From NCBI GenBank assembly GCA_958430865.1, contig CAUDNR010000817.1, positions 1 to 24,360 of the forward strand: a stretch of DNA of 24,360 nt. The letters run 5' to 3'. The first letter of the stretch is position 1; every line of letters begins with the position of its first letter. Below the pieces are notes generated by a model. The model worked only from the letters and a program-made list of their open reading frames with translations, was not told the origin of the DNA and ran no database searches. Below are positions 1 through 9,000 of this stretch, piece by piece. The position numbers were made by a program, and so were the translations under genes. Origin of the DNA: Entrophospora sp. SA101 (taxonomy: Eukaryota > Glomeromycota > Glomeromycetes > Entrophosporales > Entrophosporaceae).

Positions 1-431
1 ACACAAAAGAAACAGATATTTATAGTGTTGGGATGTTAATGTGGGAAATATTTGCAGGTCATCCACCATTTGATGATAGAGCACATGATGTTCATTTGCA
101 ATTAAAAATATGTGAAGGTTTACGACCACCAATATTACCAGGAATGCCCAATGATTATGTACAGATGATGCAAAGGTGTTGGGATGCAGATACAGCCAAG
201 AGACCAACTATTAGAGAGCTTTTTGAATTTGCACAACATAAATTTAAAACTGTAAGTCTTAATGAAAGTAGTGGTAATATTGGTGGTGGTAGTAATAACA
301 ATAGTAATTCACAACAAATTCACAAATCACATCCATTAGCATATCATACAAGTCGAATATTAAATGATGTAAATGATGAATTTGCTAAATCAAATTTAAG
401 TAATGATAGCTTATTAAATTACGAAATATAA
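1..431 (+). CDS. TKL-type protein kinase, C-terminal part (5' end outside window)
   Basis: This is the C-terminal end of a protein kinase; the frame is open from base 3 to a TAA at 429-431 (142 codons visible). The visible part starts in subdomain IX (ETDIYSVGMLMWEIFAGHPPF) and continues through subdomain XI (MMQRCWDADTAKRP), which holds the conserved arginine of the kinase fold. The catalytic core (P-loop, HRD, DFG) lies upstream of the window. After the domain comes a Gly/Asn/Ser-rich linker and a tail containing YHTSRIL. The minus-strand kinase at 16140-17670 has a similar YTSRLL element, so I infer that both belong to the same expanded fungal kinase family. Such kinases phosphorylate Ser/Thr (sometimes Tyr) in cytoplasmic signalling; the substrate is unknown. 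The family call is secure from subdomains IX-XI; the exact member is not. Confidence 0.9.
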   Translation, partial: TKETDIYSVGMLMWEIFAGHPPFDDRAHDVHLQLKICEGLRPPILPGMPNDYVQMMQRCWDADTAKRPTIRELFEFAQHKFKTVSLNESSGNIGGGSNNNSNSQQIHKSHPLAYHTSRILNDVNDEFAKSNLSNDSLLNYEI

Positions 432-1383
432 TTTTAATAGGTTAATTAATTGAAATCTATTAATTTAAACATTATTGTTTATTAATTACAATGATAATAA
501 TAATAAATATTTGATAAGGTTAAAGTTGGAGAATTGGGTGAATTGTTGTTAATTATTTTCATTATTTTTCATATGGAATAAAATTTTTTATTTTTAATAA
601 ATTTTAGCCCCTTGAAAAAACTTTGTTAATTTGACTTTCCAAGTTATTTTGAAAGCGAAAGCGAATTTATATCAACCACCACATTTTTAGAGAACATTCC
701 TGAAGATAGTGAGTGATGTTGTTGAGGAGAGGAGGAGGAGGAGGGTGAAAACGAGGAGCTGATGTCGAAGCTAATATAAAATTGGATTCTAGTATGCATT
801 TCCCAATTTTGGAAGGTTAGTATCAAGTATATATTAAACAAAGAAAACTTGAAAATGACATACGAAAACAGACTCTTGTTTGAGGGTACCAACAAAAAAG
901 AAACCATCTGAATCACAAAGAACAATATTTCACGTCCTATAAAAATAATCAAGATGGTCTCATTTTTTTTATAATGGACAATTTGTACTGCAAGAAGATT
1001 TAAGCATTTATCAAATCTATGTTAAATGATATCAAATAGATGGACATTTAAAATTTCTTGCAATAAAACGGTGCATAAATAAATATACCATACGTATTAA
1101 TATACAAAATATACGACATTAATGTTAGTCATTAATATTATTTTTTTTAACAATTAGAAACCAACCTTTTTAGGTGTTGCTGATGTCTTTCTTGTCATTG
1201 ACATCCACAAGGTCGGGGTAATTTTATCTCCAATATAATTTGAGATTCAATCTAAATAAATATACTCTTATAGGTTCAATTAATAGTTTTATCTTAAAAA
1301 TACACTACACATAAGGTCTTCTTATAGAATCGCACAAATCATATTAATTATTATTATATTATTTAGTAAATATAACACAAACG
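432..1383. other. Intergenic spacer, no supported gene
   Basis: This A/T-rich spacer lies between the kinase stop codon and the left edge of the duplicated block. The first 150 bp are probably the 3' UTR of the kinase. A 102-codon open frame on the minus strand (644-952) starts with TTG, is low in complexity and has no recognisable domain. On the plus strand around 755-990 one frame has fewer stops than expected for such A/T-rich DNA, but the excess is weak. I see no RNA gene. Confidence 0.5.
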
Positions 1384-1652
1384 AATTATTTTCATTCTTT
1401 ATTAAGATACTCGTGATAGTAGCCTCTTAATAGGCAAATCATGCATTCGTTCGAGTCATTGGTATATTATTAATCCAAAGATTTTCTTTACAAAGTCATC
1501 AATAAATGACACTTTTCTTTATTATTATTGATTATATCGACGTAAGTCTAGTACTATCAAAACGATCATTAAGATCAGAAATTTTGGTTAATGACAAAGA
1601 TGGCTCGTCAAAGATTAGGTGACCGCCTTTAAAATTATTGTGTATATAGTAA

Positions 1653-1860
1653 CAGTAAACCCCGCTAATCAATCCGAACCCCGTCATTCGAAAACTCTGT
1701 TAATAATAATAAACTTATTTATTAAATTTACCCCGTTAATCCAATTTTTAAATTACATTTGATCTTCAGGTTTTTGGGATGCCCCGTGCATGAATCCAGA
1801 GACCCCGTTAATCCAAATAAAAATGGTTGCACAATGTCTTCGGCTTAACGGGTTTGACTA
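1653..1860. mobile_element. Possible degenerate MITE with pogo/Tigger-like ends (unit A copy)
   Basis: This short tract of about 208 bp is unusually C/G-rich for its surroundings. It starts with CAGTAAACCCCGCTAATC and ends with a sequence whose reverse complement is TAGTCAAACCCGTTAAGC; the two ends are imperfect inverted repeats. Inside, CCCCG recurs five times (1660, 1679, 1731, 1782, 1803), and a 14-bp direct repeat, CCCCGTTAATCCAA, occurs at 1731 and 1803. Ends of the CAGT...CCCCGTTAATCC kind recall pogo/Tigger DNA transposons. There is no transposase and I see no clean TA target duplication, so this would be an old non-autonomous remnant. A cluster of regulatory sites is the alternative. 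Confidence 0.35.
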
Positions 1861-2366
1861 TGTAGTGGATGACAAGGAATCAGATAACTATTTTATAAAA
1901 TAGGGAAGAACTAAAAGATACAGACCAATGGCGCACTGGGAAATCTCAATCGCATGTACAGGTTGCAATCAAGTGCATTTTGGGTAGTTTTAAAGCCAAA
2001 AGTATTTAAAAAGTGAGAGAAGCCTAATCAGCCTATTGACAATTTAGGTGCGGGATGATGTATGAATGGTTGATAATGAATTTGCAGGTTCTTTCCAATT
2101 TAGGGTAAGATTAAACTCTTGATGGCCCGGCTCATAACAGCTAGTAAACGACCTTCCTTTCACACAAAATGCCAAGGGTTTATGGGGAAAATGGTTATGT
2201 CGCTAAAGAGAATGAATTGCTTTTGTGTATACTTACCATGCACCGTATTTTATTGCTTTATTGTTGGTCAAAAAAGCAAAGAGAAAATACCATATTAGTA
2301 ATAGGCTATTTTCAGGATCGTCGCCCATTGTTGTGTTACCTTGAAAAAACAAAATATAAACAATAA

Positions 2367-2780
2367 ATAAAAATTTAGCAATTTAACACAATTTGTTTAT
2401 TTTTGCCATTTTTACCAACATACTTCGTTACTAATACAAAAAAAACCCACCAAATTTTAATTTTATCATTCATTATCTATCTCCTTTTAATTAAAATATA
2501 TTATTTTTATATATAAAAATTTAGAATTTTAAAAATTAAAATTAAAATTAAAATTAAAATATTTTTCTCATTCTTTTTTTTTTTTTTTTTTTACAAAAAT
2601 TATTTTCTTTCATTTCACACAAATTCTTCCACACACTATTCTGTTATTAAAGCATTACATTTTCCCTTCAAGCATTCTTTGTTTATTAGTTTTATTTTAT
2701 TATATATCTATTTTTTTTTTCATTTTATAAAATAATAAATAAACTTATCACTTTCTTTTTAATGCCTTGCTTTTATTACA
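2367..2780 (+). promoter_or_regulatory. Presumed promoter and 5' UTR of the RasGAP gene, copy A
   Basis: This non-coding stretch lies directly upstream of the RasGAP start codon. It holds a run of AAAATT-type repeats (about 2530-2560), a tract of 19 T (2574-2592) and further T-rich stretches around 2710. Poly(dA:dT) tracts commonly keep fungal promoters free of nucleosomes, so a promoter role is reasonable. No single TATA box or start site stands out. Confidence 0.45.
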
Positions 2781-2803
2781 ATGTCACAACTAAAGATGAA
2801 TAA
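2762..2803 (+). promoter_or_regulatory. Upstream ORF overlapping the RasGAP start codon (copy A)
   Basis: An ATG at 2762, 19 bases before the RasGAP ATG at 2781 and out of frame with it, opens a 13-codon frame that ends with TAA at 2801-2803, after the main start. If the mRNA includes it, ribosomes starting there would pass over the main ATG, which should lower RasGAP translation. The transcript start is unknown, so this remains a possibility. Confidence 0.4.
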
Positions 2804-4349
2804 CGACGCAGAATTAATACAATCTTACATTGATCGTATTAAAGTAAATGTATGTTCAACTAATCTCCAATCATATTCTATCAAAGTGATTGATTTCCAA
2901 TTTCCCAAGTAACCTCATAGTAATTACCTGTTAACTCTATTCTCAATTTTTTAATAGTTACCAACTAAATATAGAAAATTAGAAACCATCGAGACTGATC
3001 CAATAGTTCAGGCAACTGTTACTGCTATTGTGAATATGTCTACCTTAAGGCTTGGCACAATCGCTAGTTCTTTAACAAAATTATTAGAAAGTGTCACAGA
3101 GGTAACAATCGAGATAATCAAATTATTAAAATCAAAATTAGTTCTAATCCCATCTATCCATCAATCAATTTTTTCAATCTAATAATAGGATCTGGAAAGT
3201 TCAAATGTTTTAATAGATTTTGTTGCTCCAGAAAAATTGCAGATGCAATTATTCTTATTGAAAATACTTTCAGCGTGTATGAGTAACCATTGGAAAAATC
3301 ATAAAATTCATCGTGAATCTCAAAAAGAAATAATAAATGAAAGTTTACAAATATCTAATAATGATGATAATAATAATATCGGTGGAAATTCATCACAGCA
3401 ATCAAATTCATCAACAGTTGAAACAACAATAATTTCTACTGCTAATTCTAATTTCACATCAACCACCGTTTCAAAATCCCCTTCCGCTACTATTTTACCA
3501 TCATCGTCATCATCGCCATCATCATCCCCAATTGACTATTCTTCCACAATTGTTAATGGAGGTGGTGGAGGTGAAACAACCATTTCCACTGCTATTCCAA
3601 ATTCTCAAAACCATCAAAATAATGTAAATTCAAGTCCAGAATCAAAAAATCCTAAAAATAGACAATCTGATAATCCACCACCATTAAAACCAGAATTGGC
3701 AAACTTCATTTTACATATTTTGTCTAGATTCCTTCGTCAAAAATCACTACAAGACGATAATGCCGGAGTGCAAACATTACCGAGTGGAGGTTTGCCTCCA
3801 TCTAATCAACAATCACCATCAACACACGAATTGCTAAATGAAATCTATAAAATTGCTGGTCATGTTATATTTTATATTAGTGCTTCAAATTGGAACGTTG
3901 TGTTTAAGAGAATAAGAAATAAAATCAATCAAATTTCTGCAACAAATGATGAATTTCCCGATACTTCTGAATTGCGACTGCTCGAGTGTTCTGATTTTAA
4001 CAAAGAAAGATTGGAAGAGATATTAAATGTGGTTTGTATTTTTTTTCCTAGACTCAGAAAAGTTGCTCAACTGGACACAGCAAAGTTCTTACGTTACGCG
4101 ATATGGAGCTGGATTGAAGTTTTCCCCGATGAATTTGTCTTATTATGTCAATCAAAATCAAGAATGGGAGGAAAACCGGATGTGTTATTCGATAATTGCT
4201 ATAATTCAGCCGATCAGCCTCATCGTAAACTTGTATTATGGCCACTACAAACAGTCTTATTAATTATTTGTCCTGATATCTTAAATAAAATTGCAAACAA
4301 AACTTACGATAAAGACTCTCCAAAAGTAATTATTAATCATCATTATTGA
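2781..4349 (+). pseudogene. Truncated 5' duplicate of the neurofibromin-type RasGAP gene (exons 1-3)
   Basis: The exons are 2781-2849, 2958-3101 and 3189-4325, matching exons 1-3 of the complete gene at 6050. The exon 3 donor (GTAATT at 4326) has lost its own acceptor, because the rest of intron 3 was not duplicated. If the donor is unused, translation would run nine codons further to TGA at 4347-4349. That gives a protein of about 457 residues with no GAP domain, only the N-terminal helical region and its Ser/Thr/Asn-rich insert. Alternatively the donor could splice to the acceptor before exon 4 (7711), giving a normal mRNA through a 3.4-kb intron, or to exon 2 of copy B (6227), giving a protein with exons 2-3 repeated. 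So it may be a spare 5' end and not a dead gene. An assembly artefact is also possible. Confidence 0.75.
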
Positions 4350-4422
4350 CTGGTCTTATTATTATTCATTATTGTCTAATTATAGTAATAATGATTCTTG
4401 CTACAATTAACGTTTAATTTTC

Positions 4423-4651
4423 AATTGCTATAATTCAGCCGATCAGCCTCATCGTAAACTTGTATTATGGCCACTACAAACAGTCTTATTAATTATTTGT
4501 CCTGATATCTTAAATAAAATTGCAAACAAAACTTACGATAAAGACTCTCCAAAAGTAATTATTAATCATCATTATTGACTGGTCTTATTATTATTCATTA
4601 TTGTCTAATTATAGTAATAATGATTCTTGCTACAATTAACGTTTAATTTTC
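4423..4651 (+). repeat. 229-bp partial third copy of the unit's right end
   Basis: This is a direct repeat of 4194-4422, immediately adjacent to it, and also of 7463-7691. It contains the last 132 nt of exon 3, its GTAATT splice donor and the first part of intron 3. It begins inside exon 3 with no start codon or acceptor of its own, so it encodes nothing independently. The joint at 4422/4423 has about one base of microhomology. At its right end the sequence jumps to the left edge of unit B. Confidence 0.93.
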
Positions 4652-4921
4652 AAATTATTTTCATTCTTTATTAAGATACTCGTGATAGTAGCCTCTTAAT
4701 AGGCAAATCATGCATTCGTTCGAGTCATTGGTATATTATTAATCCAAAGATTTTCTTTACAAAGTCATCAATAAATGACACTTTTCTTTATTATTATTGA
4801 TTATATCGACGTAAGTCTAGTACTATCAAAACGATCATTAAGATCAGAAATTTTGGTTAATGACAAAGATGGCTCGTCAAAGATTAGGTGACCGCCTTTA
4901 AAATTATTGTGTATATAGTAA

Positions 4922-5129
4922 CAGTAAACCCCGCTAATCAATCCGAACCCCGTCATTCGAAAACTCTGTTAATAATAATAAACTTATTTATTAAATTTAC
5001 CCCGTTAATCCAATTTTTAAATTACATTTGATCTTCAGGTTTTTGGGATGCCCCGTGCATGAATCCAGAGACCCCGTTAATCCAAATAAAAATGGTTGCA
5101 CAATGTCTTCGGCTTAACGGGTTTGACTA
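4922..5129. mobile_element. Possible degenerate MITE (unit B copy)
   Basis: This is the copy of the element at 1653-1860, carried along by the segmental duplication (offset 3269). It is not an independent insertion. The inverted ends, the CCCCG motifs and the 14-bp direct repeat are the same. Confidence 0.35.
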
Positions 5130-5635
5130 TGTAGTGGATGACAAGGAATCAGATAACTATTTTATAAAATAGGGAAGAACTAAAAGATACAGACCAATGG
5201 CGCACTGGGAAATCTCAATCGCATGTACAGGTTGCAATCAAGTGCATTTTGGGTAGTTTTAAAGCCAAAAGTATTTAAAAAGTGAGAGAAGCCTAATCAG
5301 CCTATTGACAATTTAGGTGCGGGATGATGTATGAATGGTTGATAATGAATTTGCAGGTTCTTTCCAATTTAGGGTAAGATTAAACTCTTGATGGCCCGGC
5401 TCATAACAGCTAGTAAACGACCTTCCTTTCACACAAAATGCCAAGGGTTTATGGGGAAAATGGTTATGTCGCTAAAGAGAATGAATTGCTTTTGTGTATA
5501 CTTACCATGCACCGTATTTTATTGCTTTATTGTTGGTCAAAAAAGCAAAGAGAAAATACCATATTAGTAATAGGCTATTTTCAGGATCGTCGCCCATTGT
5601 TGTGTTACCTTGAAAAAACAAAATATAAACAATAA

Positions 5636-6049
5636 ATAAAAATTTAGCAATTTAACACAATTTGTTTATTTTTGCCATTTTTACCAACATACTTCGTTAC
5701 TAATACAAAAAAAACCCACCAAATTTTAATTTTATCATTCATTATCTATCTCCTTTTAATTAAAATATATTATTTTTATATATAAAAATTTAGAATTTTA
5801 AAAATTAAAATTAAAATTAAAATTAAAATATTTTTCTCATTCTTTTTTTTTTTTTTTTTTTACAAAAATTATTTTCTTTCATTTCACACAAATTCTTCCA
5901 CACACTATTCTGTTATTAAAGCATTACATTTTCCCTTCAAGCATTCTTTGTTTATTAGTTTTATTTTATTATATATCTATTTTTTTTTTCATTTTATAAA
6001 ATAATAAATAAACTTATCACTTTCTTTTTAATGCCTTGCTTTTATTACA
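5636..6049 (+). promoter_or_regulatory. Presumed promoter and 5' UTR of the RasGAP gene, copy B
   Basis: This is the counterpart of 2367-2780 with the same AAAATT repeats and the same 19-T tract (5843-5861). It sits directly before the start codon at 6050, the copy joined to the complete gene. If both promoters are active, two start regions drive transcription into the same locus. Confidence 0.45.
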
Positions 6050-6072
6050 ATGTCACAACTAAAGATGAATAA
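6031..6072 (+). promoter_or_regulatory. Upstream ORF overlapping the RasGAP start codon (copy B)
   Basis: This is the same 13-codon out-of-frame upstream ORF as in copy A, now before the start codon of the complete gene (ATG at 6031, main ATG at 6050, stop at 6070-6072). Confidence 0.4.
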
Positions 6073-9000
6073 CGACGCAGAATTAATACAATCTTACATT
6101 GATCGTATTAAAGTAAATGTATGTTCAACTAATCTCCAATCATATTCTATCAAAGTGATTGATTTCCAATTTCCCAAGTAACCTCATAGTAATTACCTGT
6201 TAACTCTATTCTCAATTTTTTAATAGTTACCAACTAAATATAGAAAATTAGAAACCATCGAGACTGATCCAATAGTTCAGGCAACTGTTACTGCTATTGT
6301 GAATATGTCTACCTTAAGGCTTGGCACAATCGCTAGTTCTTTAACAAAATTATTAGAAAGTGTCACAGAGGTAACAATCGAGATAATCAAATTATTAAAA
6401 TCAAAATTAGTTCTAATCCCATCTATCCATCAATCAATTTTTTCAATCTAATAATAGGATCTGGAAAGTTCAAATGTTTTAATAGATTTTGTTGCTCCAG
6501 AAAAATTGCAGATGCAATTATTCTTATTGAAAATACTTTCAGCGTGTATGAGTAACCATTGGAAAAATCATAAAATTCATCGTGAATCTCAAAAAGAAAT
6601 AATAAATGAAAGTTTACAAATATCTAATAATGATGATAATAATAATATCGGTGGAAATTCATCACAGCAATCAAATTCATCAACAGTTGAAACAACAATA
6701 ATTTCTACTGCTAATTCTAATTTCACATCAACCACCGTTTCAAAATCCCCTTCCGCTACTATTTTACCATCATCGTCATCATCGCCATCATCATCCCCAA
6801 TTGACTATTCTTCCACAATTGTTAATGGAGGTGGTGGAGGTGAAACAACCATTTCCACTGCTATTCCAAATTCTCAAAACCATCAAAATAATGTAAATTC
6901 AAGTCCAGAATCAAAAAATCCTAAAAATAGACAATCTGATAATCCACCACCATTAAAACCAGAATTGGCAAACTTCATTTTACATATTTTGTCTAGATTC
7001 CTTCGTCAAAAATCACTACAAGACGATAATGCCGGAGTGCAAACATTACCGAGTGGAGGTTTGCCTCCATCTAATCAACAATCACCATCAACACACGAAT
7101 TGCTAAATGAAATCTATAAAATTGCTGGTCATGTTATATTTTATATTAGTGCTTCAAATTGGAACGTTGTGTTTAAGAGAATAAGAAATAAAATCAATCA
7201 AATTTCTGCAACAAATGATGAATTTCCCGATACTTCTGAATTGCGACTGCTCGAGTGTTCTGATTTTAACAAAGAAAGATTGGAAGAGATATTAAATGTG
7301 GTTTGTATTTTTTTTCCTAGACTCAGAAAAGTTGCTCAACTGGACACAGCAAAGTTCTTACGTTACGCGATATGGAGCTGGATTGAAGTTTTCCCCGATG
7401 AATTTGTCTTATTATGTCAATCAAAATCAAGAATGGGAGGAAAACCGGATGTGTTATTCGATAATTGCTATAATTCAGCCGATCAGCCTCATCGTAAACT
7501 TGTATTATGGCCACTACAAACAGTCTTATTAATTATTTGTCCTGATATCTTAAATAAAATTGCAAACAAAACTTACGATAAAGACTCTCCAAAAGTAATT
7601 ATTAATCATCATTATTGACTGGTCTTATTATTATTCATTATTGTCTAATTATAGTAATAATGATTCTTGCTACAATTAACGTTTAATTTTCATGTATCTA
7701 TGATTTTTAGGTTCTATTTTTAGACCTTTTAAAGAGATCTTTGAGAAATAACAACAAATTACCTGAGGTGGCAGCTAAATGTTATGTAGATTTTTGTAAT
7801 GCATCAGTTTATCTAGCAAAAAGTGACTCGTCAGTTTTTACTCCATTTCTTACCGATATTCGAGAAGATTTACAGGTAATCGATTGTTGATTAAATATCA
7901 AACAATTATTAAATTATAACAAAAAATACAAATAATTAATAGTTTAATTTTCCTCAATTTATATCTAGAAAAAATTATTTGATCCGGTTAGACCATTCCC
8001 AAGTGAACAGAATATAGACCAAAGATTAATGTCCGACTGTTTATTAGCTTTATTCAGATTAAATCCCCAACAAACATTGGGCTCTTTGGTTAAGATTTGT
8101 CTTCAAGATGATGCTCCTATTGCCTTCAAATCAGTCCTCGTTAAAAGTTGTTATGGTATTGCTTTAGAGGTAAATAAATAAATATGTGTATGCATATTGT
8201 ATAATGAATAATTTTTTAAAAAAATATTTATAATGATTTTCTTTCCCTTTTTTTCCTTCTCAACCCTTTCAAAAAATTAAAGGAAAAATCAACCTCACCG
8301 CTTCCATGGGTTCCACAGATTCGTACAATGTACTCAATACTTGCTAAACCACTTCGGAAACTATTCATAGATATGATATACAAAAGAGATACAAGGCCGA
8401 CCGAATCCGGCGGCAGAAGATGGACCAGGTCTGAGATTATAATAAATATTTTGAAATTATACAAAACTGATCCAATACTTGCAATAGCCGTTAATGATTC
8501 TGATGGTCATGTAAGAGAAAACCAAAAAATGATATTTGCAATTTCAGAATGCATGAACAGTGATGTCCATACAATAAAAGCTACTTCTTCTGAGGCTTTA
8601 TTGGCTCTTCATAATGTGGAATTGATTGAAAAATGGGGAATAATAAACAATGATATGCAACAATTTTGGCAAATTAGGTAAAATAATTTATTTTTCTATA
8701 TCACGGATATTTGTATTTTATTAATCGTATAATATTTTGATCATTATCATAATGTTTTTACCAATAATACCGATTTTTGATTATATAATATTTTACTAAT
8801 AATATTACCAAATATTTAACAATAGTTCACACATCACGCATTCTATGGCAAAGCAATTGTTAGAATGTAATGAAAACGAAGAGTGTACAAGAAGTATGTT
8901 GGAAAGATTATTAAAATTATTAACTTCTCGTAATGAATTCTTAAAAAAGCATCAGGTAAATTTATCAAGTTAATAAATATTTAATTGTTTATTAAATGTC

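Larger units (their letters stand above)
1384..4422 (+). repeat. Tandem duplication, unit A (promoter plus exons 1-3 of the RasGAP gene)
   Basis: This is the first copy of a 3039-bp unit that recurs at 4653-7691 with a constant offset of 3269 bp. The offset holds at the 65-codon open frame (2169 and 5438), the 19-T tract (2574 and 5843), the start codon (2781 and 6050) and exon 3 (3189 and 6458). In the stretches I compared I found no mismatch, and even the homopolymers have equal length. Identity begins at 1384 (1383 G against 4652 A). It ends at 4422-4423, where unit A is followed by a partial third copy instead of the rest of intron 3. Confidence 0.93.
4653..7691 (+). repeat. Tandem duplication, unit B (continuous with the complete RasGAP gene)
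   Basis: This is the second copy of the 3039-bp unit. Unlike unit A, it runs on into the rest of intron 3 (7692-7710), the splice acceptor and exons 4-18. It therefore carries the 5' end that is directly joined to the intact gene. The joint at 4652/4653 looks blunt: the sequence ends with the bases seen at 7691-7692 and resumes with the bases seen at 1384. Confidence 0.93.

Noticed and set aside
644..952. 102-codon minus-strand frame in the left spacer
   Set aside because: Starts with TTG, low complexity, no domain, no supporting context.
1380..1475. GTTCGAGTC near 1449, resembling a tRNA B box
   Set aside because: No matching A box, acceptor stem or anticodon arm can be folded around it.
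2169..2366. 65-codon ATG open frame, present again at 5438-5635
   Set aside because: Its repetition comes only from the segmental duplication, so it is not independent evidence of conservation. No domain, and the length is reachable by chance; it lies in the RasGAP upstream region.
4030..4052. GTGGTTTG...TTTTTTTTCCTAG inside exon 3, resembling a tiny intron
   Set aside because: About 23 nt is too short to splice, and the frame reads through with sequence that continues into the conserved region.
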